The translations under genes and the position numbers were made by a program. Positions 12,915 through 22,450 of a stretch of 64,000 bases of DNA are shown piece after piece (position 1 is the stretch's first letter; every line of letters starts with the position of its first letter). The stretch covers positions 18,249 to 82,248 of the forward strand of contig VDFB02018358.1 of assembly GCA_007258455.2 (NCBI GenBank). The letters are read 5' to 3'. This DNA comes from Sequoia sempervirens. Lineage: Eukaryota > Streptophyta > Pinopsida > Cupressales > Cupressaceae. The notes under the pieces were generated by a model. That model made no database searches and was not told where the DNA came from. It was given only the letters and a program-made list of their open reading frames with translations.

Positions 12915-12932
12915 TCCCAATAGAGTCTCCAA
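12915..12932 (-). promoter_or_regulatory. Gypsy-1 primer-binding site
   Basis: The minus strand reads TGGAGACTCTATTGGGAA just downstream of the LTR. It would anneal the 3' end of a tRNA to start minus-strand synthesis. A near-identical sequence (16 of 18 bases) lies on the plus strand at 15750-15767. I do not assign the tRNA species. Confidence 0.55.
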
Positions 12933-12937
12933 TCCAT

Positions 12938-13640
12938 TGGTTTATTTTTAAATCCCGACTTATTTTTGTAACTATCTAAAGAATTACCAATTCTTATGCT
13001 CAAAGATCTCAAGAGGTTGGCCAACAAACAAGAGATTAATGTTTCACATTTCTCCTTTTCATTTTAGGTTCTACAAGACCTAAGAAGGCGATCCTTAACA
13101 ATATCATATGGATTTACAGTTTATTTATGTACTAGGATATTGTTTAAACAAAAATATTCTCATGAAATGTCCCAAGAATTACAAATAGAATAGACCTAAT
13201 TAGCAAGATTCTTGGAAACTATTGCATCACTAGCTCTGAGAACATGAATAAACTTTAAAGAATAAATTACAACATAAAGTGGAATTTGATTTAAAATAGC
13301 ATGACCATCAATATGTAATTGGTATTCATACTCAAACTAGTTCCTTGAACCTGGGTTACATTGTAAAAAAGAAATGCAATTATCTTTTGAACAACAAATT
13401 AAAACAAATTCTATGAAAGTTTATTGTTGCCTTAAAGTGATATTATTTACAATCTACAACCAATTCTTCTTAGCAATCCCTAAATACATTAAAACTCTCA
13501 ATATTCCAGATTCAACAATTTAATCAATTACTTGAATAAAATCTTTATAGGAAACATTTATTTGTAATAAAAGCGACGATGAACAAAAATTATCCTTGAT
13601 CAATTTTATTGATAAGAGTAATAACTAAAATTTGGAGACA
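12938..13640 (-). repeat. Gypsy-1 5' LTR (approximate)
   Basis: On the minus strand the LTR begins TGTCTCCAAATTTT at 13640, a start common in plant Ty3/gypsy LTRs, and ends in CA near 12938, five bases before the primer-binding site. The matching 3' LTR is gone because the element is truncated at about 6743, so the ends cannot be checked by LTR comparison or target duplication. Confidence 0.55.
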
Positions 13641-13642
13641 AC

Positions 13643-14028
13643 TGATTGTGAACTTTTCATAATATGTTCATATATTTTGAATTTATATTGATGTACAAAA
13701 ATTACAATTGCATCTACATTTCTTCCATGGAATACCTAGACTAGAAAAGTATAGACCTAAGACAAACTTCCTATGTGTACAAAAATCCAAGTTCCTTACA
13801 AAATGGCTTGAGATTTCCTTTTATAGAAACAAGGGGGTAACAAGATAAAATTCATGGATAGATGTCATATTTTCATTTGACAATCTTGTCCTAAGGATCA
13901 AACAATAAAATAATTTCCTTACAAAGACAAAAAAAAATATCATTAGAAGAAAAGATAGTAGTGGATGTCATTAAAGAAGATATTTTTTATTTTTAATAAA
14001 AGGTGTTGATGATGTTTTTTGCACAACA
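13643..14028 (+). mobile_element. Solo LTR, 386 bp
   Basis: It starts TGATTGTGAAC and ends TGCACAACA, flanked by a perfect 5-bp duplication ACAAC (13638-13642 and 14029-14033). A TATA-like TTTTATAG lies near the middle (about 13820), consistent with an LTR promoter. It landed two bases outside the end of the gypsy-1 5' LTR. Its last 25 bases resemble the end of the gypsy-2 5' LTR (24871-24897, minus), though the rest does not. I place the element type only as an LTR retrotransposon. Confidence 0.75.
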
Positions 14029-14033
14029 ACAAC

Positions 14034-15747
14034 TCAGACAGAATATGAAATCCTATCTCTCTTGAAAGGTAAATCTCTATCAGTAAGCCTTAAGAGATAA
14101 CCCCAAGGTCTCTAATGTCAGGTCTTGACAATGCATAAACAACTCAATCCAGGTTGGCCTGGGACCTCCAATGTAATTCAGACCAAGGCATGGAAAATAA
14201 TAGGGAAGCATAAATAGCCTTGCATTAACTGCCCTCTCCTTATCCTAAGCGCACCTCACCAAGTCAGCCAAGGGGAAGTAACCAATACTTGAATTTATTT
14301 TATGAATTAAACTTCATCTCCTGAGCACTCAACGACCTCTTCCCAATAAATCTTAAGGGACTGATAATAATCCATAATGGTAGTATAAGTAGTTGCATCA
14401 TCAAACTGGCATTCAACAACAAGGTCCTCATTGACTGGAAAGCATATATTTCACTGCTATTCCTTCTTTCCATGCAAGATTCAACCTACACTCAACAAAA
14501 ACCAGCATCAATATCCATTATAACATGAAGATTAAGATTAACCCATCATCAGTAATGTATTCATTATCCAAATAAGATCAAACACAGATCGAAATGCCCT
14601 TGAAACATCGTTAAAGCACCATTCTTTCATAGTTCGGGATTTCAAGCCCTCCGCAGAATCCAGGCCAAAGAGAATTTTGAAAAAATCCTGTCTAGGCGGA
14701 TTTTCCCAAAGAAGACACAAATACCGACCATAGATCATCAAAATACAAAAAAGATGCAAATAACAGTGTAATCTCTCAATTTAGAGCAGGGAATGATAAA
14801 TATTCGTTATTAAACTCATCTATTTCACCCAATTTCCATGTTTCACAAAGCTTCCCAGGGAATCCCAAAAAATTCGGCCATACTGGAATTCTGCGAAAAG
14901 GGAAAAGTTTCAGATTTTCCACACATTCCAGGAAAATGAAAGGGACAAGGAAACCCGGGGAAATCCACCAACACAAGAAAATCTCGAGGTTGACAGAAAA
15001 CCCGAATATCGGCATCCTCTCATGAATTCACTCAAATTGATTGAACGATCACAAATTTGAGGAGTTGGGCATGGAACCAGTTTAACTTGGACCTCCTACA
15101 AATCTTCCTTGAATTCTAGATTCATTTGAAAGCAAATTAAGATGCAATGGGGATGCCCTAGGCATGAAACCCTAAAATTTGACCATGAACGCACAGAACA
15201 AGCCTTGACATGCCCAAACACATAGGAATTCAAACTCCAAGCAAGTCTAAAATGCCAAAGCACCACAAAATTGAATACCCTAACTCAAGAGAACACAAAT
15301 GATAAAGCAGAACGACAGGAACATCTCCAAAGATCGACTAAATACAATTCATACAAGGAGCACTAATGAAGCAAACAAGACAGCCAAACAAAATCTGGAA
15401 ACCCGACCGAACGACATAATTTCAAAAAAAATTGACCCAGGCGGATTTCCGCGAAGACCAGAAATTCCAAACAGTAGCACTAAAACCCATTTTCCGGAGT
15501 TTGGATGAAATCTGGGAAAATCCGGACAAACCTGAAAATCCTGAAATGTGGTAAAAACCTAGATTTGGCCCAAAACTTGAGATTTTGAACGTGTAACTTG
15601 GGAAAAACACTTAAGCAAGAAAGATAAAAAATTTAAGCTCATGCCAAGGCAATGAAAATCCTCAAAATCAAAGGGCCAAAACAACAAGAGTGAAAGCAAA
15701 AGAGGGTCCCTACTTTCAGTTGGGCGTGTGTGTAAAACTGCACAACA
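14034..15747 (+). repeat. Retroelement-derived, possible LTR ending at 15747
   Basis: The stretch ends ACTGCACAACA directly before a primer-binding-like sequence (15750-15767), so its right part is probably a plus-strand 5' LTR whose left end I cannot locate. Two short similar motifs, GGCGGATTTTCCC-like near 14696 and GGCGGATTTCCGC near 15440, hint at internal duplication. No coding sequence is recognised. Confidence 0.35.
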
Positions 15748-15749
15748 AA

Positions 15750-15767
15750 TGGTGACTCTGTTGGGAA
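15750..15767 (+). promoter_or_regulatory. Primer-binding-site-like sequence
   Basis: TGGTGACTCTGTTGGGAA follows an LTR-type CAACA end by two bases and matches the gypsy-1 primer site at 16 of 18 positions. It marks the start of an internal region that cannot be followed beyond about 200 bases. Confidence 0.5.
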
Positions 15768-17950
15768 AATGATCCAAAGCATTTGATGATGAACAAGAAT
15801 TGTAATGCCAAGAAAGTGCACAAAGAAACAAGATTAGAGAAAACATGCAATTACTAAATCTAAATGCAAATCTAATGCTAAGCAACAAAGAGCAAAGGAA
15901 AGTAATAACGTGAACAAACTGAAACAATCTCACCAAATTCAAACGTATTTCCATGATTCATCTCGATTGCCCTTCTCCATTTTGTTGTTGTTGTATAATT
16001 GCCCTCAGATTTCTCGTAAGTTCGTGCAAGTATAGCCTAAGATAATGATTAGCAAAACATCGAAGATTCAAGATAAAGTGCTCTCAAAAGTCATTAGATT
16101 TCGCGAGAGATATAAGATTTTGAGAGAGATTGGAATGATGAAGACCAGATCAATTTATAGAAAATTGATTATTCGAATGATAGGCCAGGATCGAAAGATC
16201 AACGAATGGTTGAGATCAACAGATTAGACATGCATTGTGATAACAGTTAGTAGTGACACGAGTGATATAAATTAGAAATAGAATTAAAGATTAAATAAAT
16301 GATTTAATCTTCTAGTTTGGTATTCGAAAACTGAAGAATTATCTTTGCATGACAAAGATGATGGATTAAAGCAAATCTTGTTCGAATGCACGCACAAGAT
16401 TTAATTAATTAAATAGGAATATTTAATTAATCCGCATGTACACGCAAATGAGTTAGAACTGGACGATTGAATGATTTGACGAAGTGATTACTGAGAAAGC
16501 CACTCGCATTAAATCAAGAGTTAACGAATTAAAATAAATGTAAGTCGAGTCAAAGTGAATACTTAGATAACTCACATAATTATCTAAATATAGAGGAATG
16601 CTAAAATAGAATTCATGAATTAAATAATTCATTTAATTCAAGATTTGATATTTGAAGAATAATTAAATAAATAAGATTTATTTAATTAAGTGATGAAGGG
16701 ATTTAATGAATAATTAAATAAATAAAGAATTTATTTAATTATAGTTGAAGTATGATAAAGTAAATTAAATAAGAATTTATTTAATTTGACAAGAAGGATA
16801 AGGTTAATTAGTAACATAATTAAATAAAAAGTGTTTATTTAATTAATCAAATATAATAAAGAAAAGTGTGAATTAATTAAATAATTAAGATTATTTAATT
16901 AATAGAAGAAATGAAGACTATAGAGAATAATTAAATAATTGAATCATGACCATGAAGAATACGAATTATGAAGAATATTGAAGTCGCAGGCTTAGACCAA
17001 ATTTCGGTGTCTACAAGAATCATGAACCCAAAATCTCTGGTTTCGATCCCACTATCAGACAAACAAATTGAAATGCAAGATTAAAGAATCAAAACCAAAG
17101 GCGGACTAAACCTTCCATAGATTGAAAATCCAAGTGTGTGCACATGAGTTCATTTCCTTCCTTGAGCTACTGTAGAAACCAAGTTCAATCAGGTCAGGCT
17201 ATGTAAAGATTATAACTCCAAAAGCAAGTTGGATAGGGCCTCGCTTCCAGTCAAGCGTCTATAGCCCCAACGAGGTTATCATTGTGACTCTCCCGAACAT
17301 AGATCTATTGCCAGCCAGGCGTTTGTAGCCCCGATAAAGATATTTGGATACCCCTGATAAGTTGAATTCATTTAATTTTCAATATTTTCTCTTTTCTTCT
17401 TTTGATATTCTTTTCTTTTCATTTTTTCATTTCAACTTGTGAACAATGAAGTTCACACTCAAGGCTGAGAACCACAGTGGCACTGAAGCAGAAATAAGAT
17501 TTTTCACCTAACAAGAACTCACAAAAACCCTACAGCAACCTCAGGATTTTTAAGATGTATAAGAGATATAAGATTTCATAATACTTCAAATTCAAATCAA
17601 ACCAGTGATCCAACCTCCTTAAATCAGACATTTAGACTACATGATGATAACGAATACCTCAACCATCCAATCAAGACACGCGATTAAAGTTCATCGAGGA
17701 AATACCCAGAACAGTCCCAAACAAAAGAATATTTTCCATACAAGTGCAAAACATCCAGATGAAAACAAGAAGACCTCCAAAGCAAGAGCAAAGTAAAACA
17801 CACTAAACTGAAAGCAAATCTACACTAACCAAAACAAACAAAAGCAAAGCAGAAAGGGAAAGCTAATCTAACCAAAGCAAACAAAACAAATGAAACAAAA
17901 AAGAAACCTAATCTAATTATATACAGGAAAAGAGCTAAAAAAACTCGGGA
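15768..17950 (-). repeat. Decayed retroelement sequence with AATTAAAT-rich block
   Basis: No coding sequence is readable. A block at about 16390-16930 is built of many irregular copies of ATTTAATTA-type words. On the minus strand an LTR-like start TGTAGACACCGAAATTTGG lies at 17015, with no convincing polypurine tract before it. Near 17244-17274 and 17308-17339 two copies of a roughly 30-bp GC-richer unit (minus core GGGGCTAYARACGCYTGRCTGG) lie in direct order. The stretch probably holds the 3' non-coding end of gypsy-2, but its 3' LTR could not be matched to the 5' LTR. Confidence 0.35.
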
Positions 17951-17959
17951 TTGGAAATA

Positions 17960-19183
17960 ATGCTTCAAATACTACCCATTGATGGGCAGTGGGATATCCT
18001 CTCCAGTGAGAGTTTTCAAGCGGAAAGCATTATCTCCCAGGATTTTTGAAATCTAGTAAGGTCCAAGCCAAAGTTTGTCAAATTTAGCATGCTCCCCCTT
18101 ATGGTCATGGGCTTTATCCCAGTAGAGAACCAAGTAAGAAATCTGAAAGGATTTTACCTTGGCTCTTCTATCAAACCACCTTTTGACTACACCCTGATGT
18201 TTGGAAAAATTTTCTAAGGCTTCATCTCTTCTTTCTTCAAGGTGTAACAACTCTTGTAGGCAGGTCTCATGCCTGTTCTCTTCATCATAATATTCGTTAA
18301 TGAATTGTAAAGTAGGGATCCTTATTTGAATTGGAAATACCAGTTCTAGACCATACACAAGATGATAAGGGGAGGTCCCTATGGAAGTCTTATGTCTTGT
18401 ACGATCTACCCATAGAGAAAATCTAAGTTGAGTGTGCCAATCCTTGGGATTCTTCTCTAGTAACTTACAAATGATTGTTAAGAGGTTTTTATTGGAAGAC
18501 TCAGCCAACCCATTACCCTGTGGATAGTAATTAGATGCAAACTTTATTATGATCCCATGGTCAAAAGCCCAATTAGAAAATTTCAATGATGCAAATGCAA
18601 GACCATTATCACAAACTAGAGATAAAGGACATCCAAAGCGATTGATAATACCTTATTCAATGAAATCTATTACCACTTCAAAAGTACACTGTTTGCATGA
18701 AAGAGCTTTAGTCCATTCTGTAAAATAATTAGTAATAGTGAGAATATACCTATGCCCTATAGAGGAAGGTGGATTGATGGGACCTATAAATTCCATCCCC
18801 CACTGTGCAAAAGGTTTTACCTCAATGACCGGCTGAAGTGGAAGAGCTGCATACTTTTCTCTGGTGGTTGCAGTTTGGCACACATGGAAAGTTATGACAT
18901 GACTGTATGTGTCCTTGAACAATGTAGGCCAATAATAACCAGCCCTTAGAATCTGGTTTGCAGTGGCATGTGTAGACCCATGGCCAGTACCATATCTATC
19001 ATGAAATTCAGCCATGACTCTCTCAGCTTCATGTCTTCCTAAGCACCTCAGGTAGATACCCTCATGATTTTTCTTATATAGAACAGCTCCCTTTAGCATG
19101 ACAATGTCACTTCTCAAGCACAATTCCCTTCTCTGTACTGCATTAAGATGGTTAGGACACCTATGAGTTAGGAGATAATGCAT
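17960..19183 (-). pseudogene. Gypsy-2 integrase domain
   Basis: Minus-strand reading, N to C: an HHCC-type zinc region (HDRYGTGHGSTHATANQILR, then ATNxC-like HVCQTATTREK); the catalytic core with WGMEFIGPI, where Asp is usual, so the first catalytic residue is Glu here; VCDNGLAF with the second Asp; and YYPQGNGLAESSNKN with the catalytic Glu. A GPY-type C-terminal segment ends KLWLGPY-stop-ISKILGDNAFRLKTL. In-frame stops sit at about 18653 and 18053, both at expected Gln codons. The domain would insert the cDNA into chromosomes; the D-to-E change and the stops make this copy inactive. Frame is shared with all upstream pol domains. Confidence 0.85.
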
Positions 19184-19231
19184 GATATCATCATACCATT
19201 CTCTAGGGGAAACATCTTCTAGATTGTAATG

Positions 19232-20692
19232 CTAGACTGTAAGGTCAGGGCCCATTTCTGCCATTGTCCTTGTAATTCCTTGTCCTCTTACCAACTTCAT
19301 GGTTTGAATCTCAATATCATATTCTTGTAACATAGTTACCCACTTGGCTCTACATTCTCCCAGCTCATTTTTCATTAACAAAATCTTGACTGGAGGATTA
19401 GGAACTATTGCAAACACTTTGTTTCTGAGAATATAATGTCTAAATTTCTTTATAGCTCTGACCAAGGCATGGGCCTGCTTTTACACAATTGGGTACCTCA
19501 ATTCGGCATCTTTCAATGGTGCACTCATGAATGCTATGGGATGTTCATTTCCTTGATTAGACTTTTGAGTCAACATAGCAACACAAGAATGATCAGAAGC
19601 AAACGAATATATATAGAATGGCTTAGCATAGTCTAGACTCACCAAAACCAGAGTTTCAACAATAGCCCTCTTTATCTCTGAAAATGGTTCCTTAGCTTCT
19701 ACACTTCATTCAAATTTGGCTTCTTGCTTCAACATTGCATTCAGTGGCTTGACTATTTCTACGAATCCAGTGATGAACTTTCTTACAAAGTTGATTTTTC
19801 CAAAGAATTATTTCATTTCTTTCTTGCTAACAGGTGGCGGGATCTTGAGTATAACTTCCACTCGTTCTGGATCAATGGAAATTCCTTTCTCAGAGATAAC
19901 ATGTCCCAGCAATTTTCCCTTTGTAACTCCAAAGATGCACTTCTTTGGATTGAGAGATATACCAAATTCCCTACACTTCTAGAACACTTTACACAAATCT
20001 GCTATATGATCACCTCTCTTCTTGGAAAAGACTGTCAAGTCATCCATATAAATGATTATGCACTTACCAATTATGTCCTTAAACGCAATGTCCATGGCCC
20101 TCTAAAATGTAGCTCCAGCATTAATCAAACTGAAGGGCATTCTTCTGTAGGCAAAAGTTCCCCACTTGGTGGTGAAATCAATCTTATGCCTATCTTCATA
20201 CTGCACCATGAACTGGTTGTATCCTGAATATCCATCCAAGAAAGACATCATCTGAGATCCATTGACAATCTGAAGTACTTCATCCAAAGAAGGTACTGGA
20301 TAATTATCCTTTTCTGATGCTTTGTTGAGGTTCCTAAAATCCACACACAACCTAATTTCACCATTCTTCTTTCGTATTGGAACCAAGTTTGCAACCCAAG
20401 TTGAATGTTTGATTGGAAATATGATTCTTGTGGATAGTAATTTTTGCACTTCCTTCTGTATTATAGGTTCCAGTAAGGCATTAATTGGCCTTTACCTCTG
20501 TCTGAAAGGTTTAACTCCTGGATTAAGAGGGATAGTGTGGGTTATGATTAATGTGTCATAGGTCTTCAATTCTTCATAACTCCAGGCTATCACATCTAGA
20601 TATCTATGTAATGCATCAATTATTCCTTTTCTCTCTTCTGGGGTGCATACTTTTCCAATGAAGACATTCTTGGCATCATCTTGAATTCCCAT
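19232..20692 (-). pseudogene. Gypsy-2 reverse transcriptase plus RNase H
   Basis: Minus-strand reading: DVIAWSYEELK and PLNPGVKPFRQR (RT start), VANLVPIRKKNGEIRLCVDF (palm entry), SFLDGYSGYNQ, then the active site YMDD at 20050-20039. The thumb and connection follow with LGHVISEKGISIDPERV, then a degenerate RNase H with SDHSCVAMLTQ and YAELRYP-like (AELRYPIV), ending near GECRAKWVTMLQEYDIEI. About six stops interrupt it (TAA near 20489, TAG near 20100, TAG near 19980, TAA near 19810, TGA near 19710, TAA near 19483), yet no frameshift is needed. It would copy element RNA into DNA. The catalytic Asp pair is retained but the copy cannot be translated. Confidence 0.9.
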
Positions 20693-21073
20693 ATTATACT
20701 TTTCACATTGTCCATTGATGGACTCCTTCTTGGCATCTTTTTCCTACTCTTTGACCTTATCCAGATCAAAAATCCTCTCTAATTGCACCATCCCTTTGGG
20801 AATAGTATTGGTCTTCAAATTGATTACCCCTTCCAAGTCCATCTCTACTTCTTGAGGTTCAGTTTCATCTATAATTTGTGAAGTAAAAACATCTAAGCTT
20901 GTGATGAAATCTAAGATATGCTTATCATCTTCAAAGACTTGGAAATTGGTGACATTGTTAGGTACTAAATGTATTGGGGTTAGTTCCATTGTAAACTTCT
21001 TCAATCCAAAAAGAGACAGGGGTTGCAATGTACTAGTTGCCTAAGCAAGGGATTTAGTTGTCCGGTTTTTACT
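20693..21073 (-). pseudogene. Gypsy-2 linker between the extra RNase H and reverse transcriptase
   Basis: The minus strand carries STLQPLSLFGLKKFTMEL, VPNNVTNFQVFEDDKHILDF and the acidic ETEPQEVEMDLEGVINLKT, then IPKGMVQLERIFD. The last matches IPKELVALERVFD at the same place in gypsy-1. It is a conserved tether with no enzymatic motif I recognise. Three in-frame stops lie near 21070, 21040 and 20741. Confidence 0.7.
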
Positions 21074-21559
21074 TCATGGTATCAAATGAATGTTGAAGGC
21101 ATCAAATCCTTCAATAAGGTCCCAAACTCTATGTCTATAATTGGTCATCCTTCTGTCATGACAAGAGTACCATCTCCTAACTTGCTTAACTACTAATTCA
21201 AAATCCCAAAAAACTTGCAAAATCTTAACCTTTTTCTTTAGTGCCAATAACAACCCATGGGAAAAAGCCTCATATTCTACTACATTGTTTGTACAATGAA
21301 ATTTAAGTCTATGAGTAGCAAAGAAAGTTTTACCTTTTGGACTGATTAGCTCAAATCCTACTCTAGCTCCTTGCTTTGATTTGGATCCATCAAATCTTAA
21401 AGTCCAACAACTAGCAACTGCAGACTTCCTCAATGTATCTCTTGCATTGTTGCTGCTTGAAGGTTCTTCAGAAAACATCACTCTCTTTCCCTTAGGATCC
21501 TCTTGAACATTCTGGATATCAATTTTGACTGTTGGGATGGGATTGATACAGTTTTGCAT
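21074..21559 (-). pseudogene. Gypsy-2 additional (archaeal-type) RNase H domain
   Basis: Minus-strand reading: CWTLRFDGSKSKQGARVGF (first catalytic Asp), ELISPKGKTFFATHRLKF, HCTNNVVEYEAFSHGLLLAL (catalytic Glu) and LQVFWDFELVVKQVRRWY (second Asp). The tail is FDAFNIHLIP. These are the D-E-D residues and NNVxEYEA signature of the second RNase H of plant Ty3/gypsy elements. The domain sits between protease and reverse transcriptase, while the RT-linked RNase H is separately present at 19232-19800. It would degrade RNA in RNA:DNA hybrids or aid primer removal; its role in these elements is not settled. The internal domain is free of stops. Confidence 0.85.
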
Positions 21560-21574
21560 TTGTTCTACTGTAGT

Positions 21575-22438
21575 CTAGGATAAGCAACAATCCAGTTCAG
21601 AATGGGAGGAATTGTGAACCCTACACCAATTTGGCAAGAGAAAATCTCTGAAATTCATCTTCCTACCCAAATGAATCTGATCCTCAATGCATTTCTGAAT
21701 GAATTCTTGGAAATTATCCAGTAACCTGAGTCGATTGTCTTCAAGATCATCTTCATTTTCAACTAGTTCCACCAAGGCTTTAGTACCACTAGATTCTGTT
21801 GTAAGGTCGACAGGCGTTGTGTGGAACATAAGGACTTCCTCTACATTTGACTCCTCAAAAAGGGCTGCAAGCACATAATTACCCATACTTACCTCAGATA
21901 TCAGAATTTCATTGGAGGTATTTTGATATTTTGTGATCATATACTTCATCCTAGGTTCTCTTTCAATTCTAATCTGGTTTGGCACTCCCTTCCAAGGAAG
22001 CCACATGTGAGAATGATCAGTTGATACATATCCATTCAAGGCCTTAGTAAAGTCTCTTCCCAGAATCAAGCCATAAGCATCAGGTATATCAACCACTTGT
22101 ATATTAATAACCTGTTGAATCCTAGGATCAGAAGTAACCTGCATATGAGTCATATTTAATTCCCCTACAACCTTAACTTCAGTTTTATCCAATTGTGTAA
22201 CTTTATTTTGGGAATCAATAGGAGTAATGCCCAAAGCTCTACAGACACCAAAGGGCATCACATTGGTAGAGGCACTTGAATCCAACAAATAGTTGTGCAA
22301 GTGCTTACCAAATATGCGGACAAAAATAAAGAATGGAGGAGTATCAATTTTCCCTTGAAACAGAGTTAAGGGAGTATCTACTTGAGCAACCTGAGTCCTA
22401 TCTTTCTCTTTCCCCTTATCTCCAGGAGGCACATGCAC
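21575..22438 (-). pseudogene. Gypsy-2 aspartic protease and following zinc-knuckle-like motif
   Basis: The minus strand encodes NYLLDSSASTNVMPFGVCRA (retropepsin active site DSSAS, the family's DTGAS position), VVDIPDAYGLILGRDF (the second conserved ILGxD-like region) and WLPWKGVPNQIRIERE. An acidic spacer follows, then WCRVHNSSHSELDC at about 21632-21590, a Cys-His-His-Cys motif matching the one before the protease (23252-23207). The frame is continuous with upstream gag sequence except for a TAG at 22451 and with the downstream RNase H except for a TAG near 21573. Confidence 0.85.
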
Positions 22439-22450
22439 TTGATTATGAGT

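Noticed and set aside
15559..15954. Minus-strand 131-codon hydrophobic frame
   Set aside because: It crosses the LTR end and primer site at 15747-15767, has no family resemblance, and its Phe/Leu/Ser content fits AT-rich chance.
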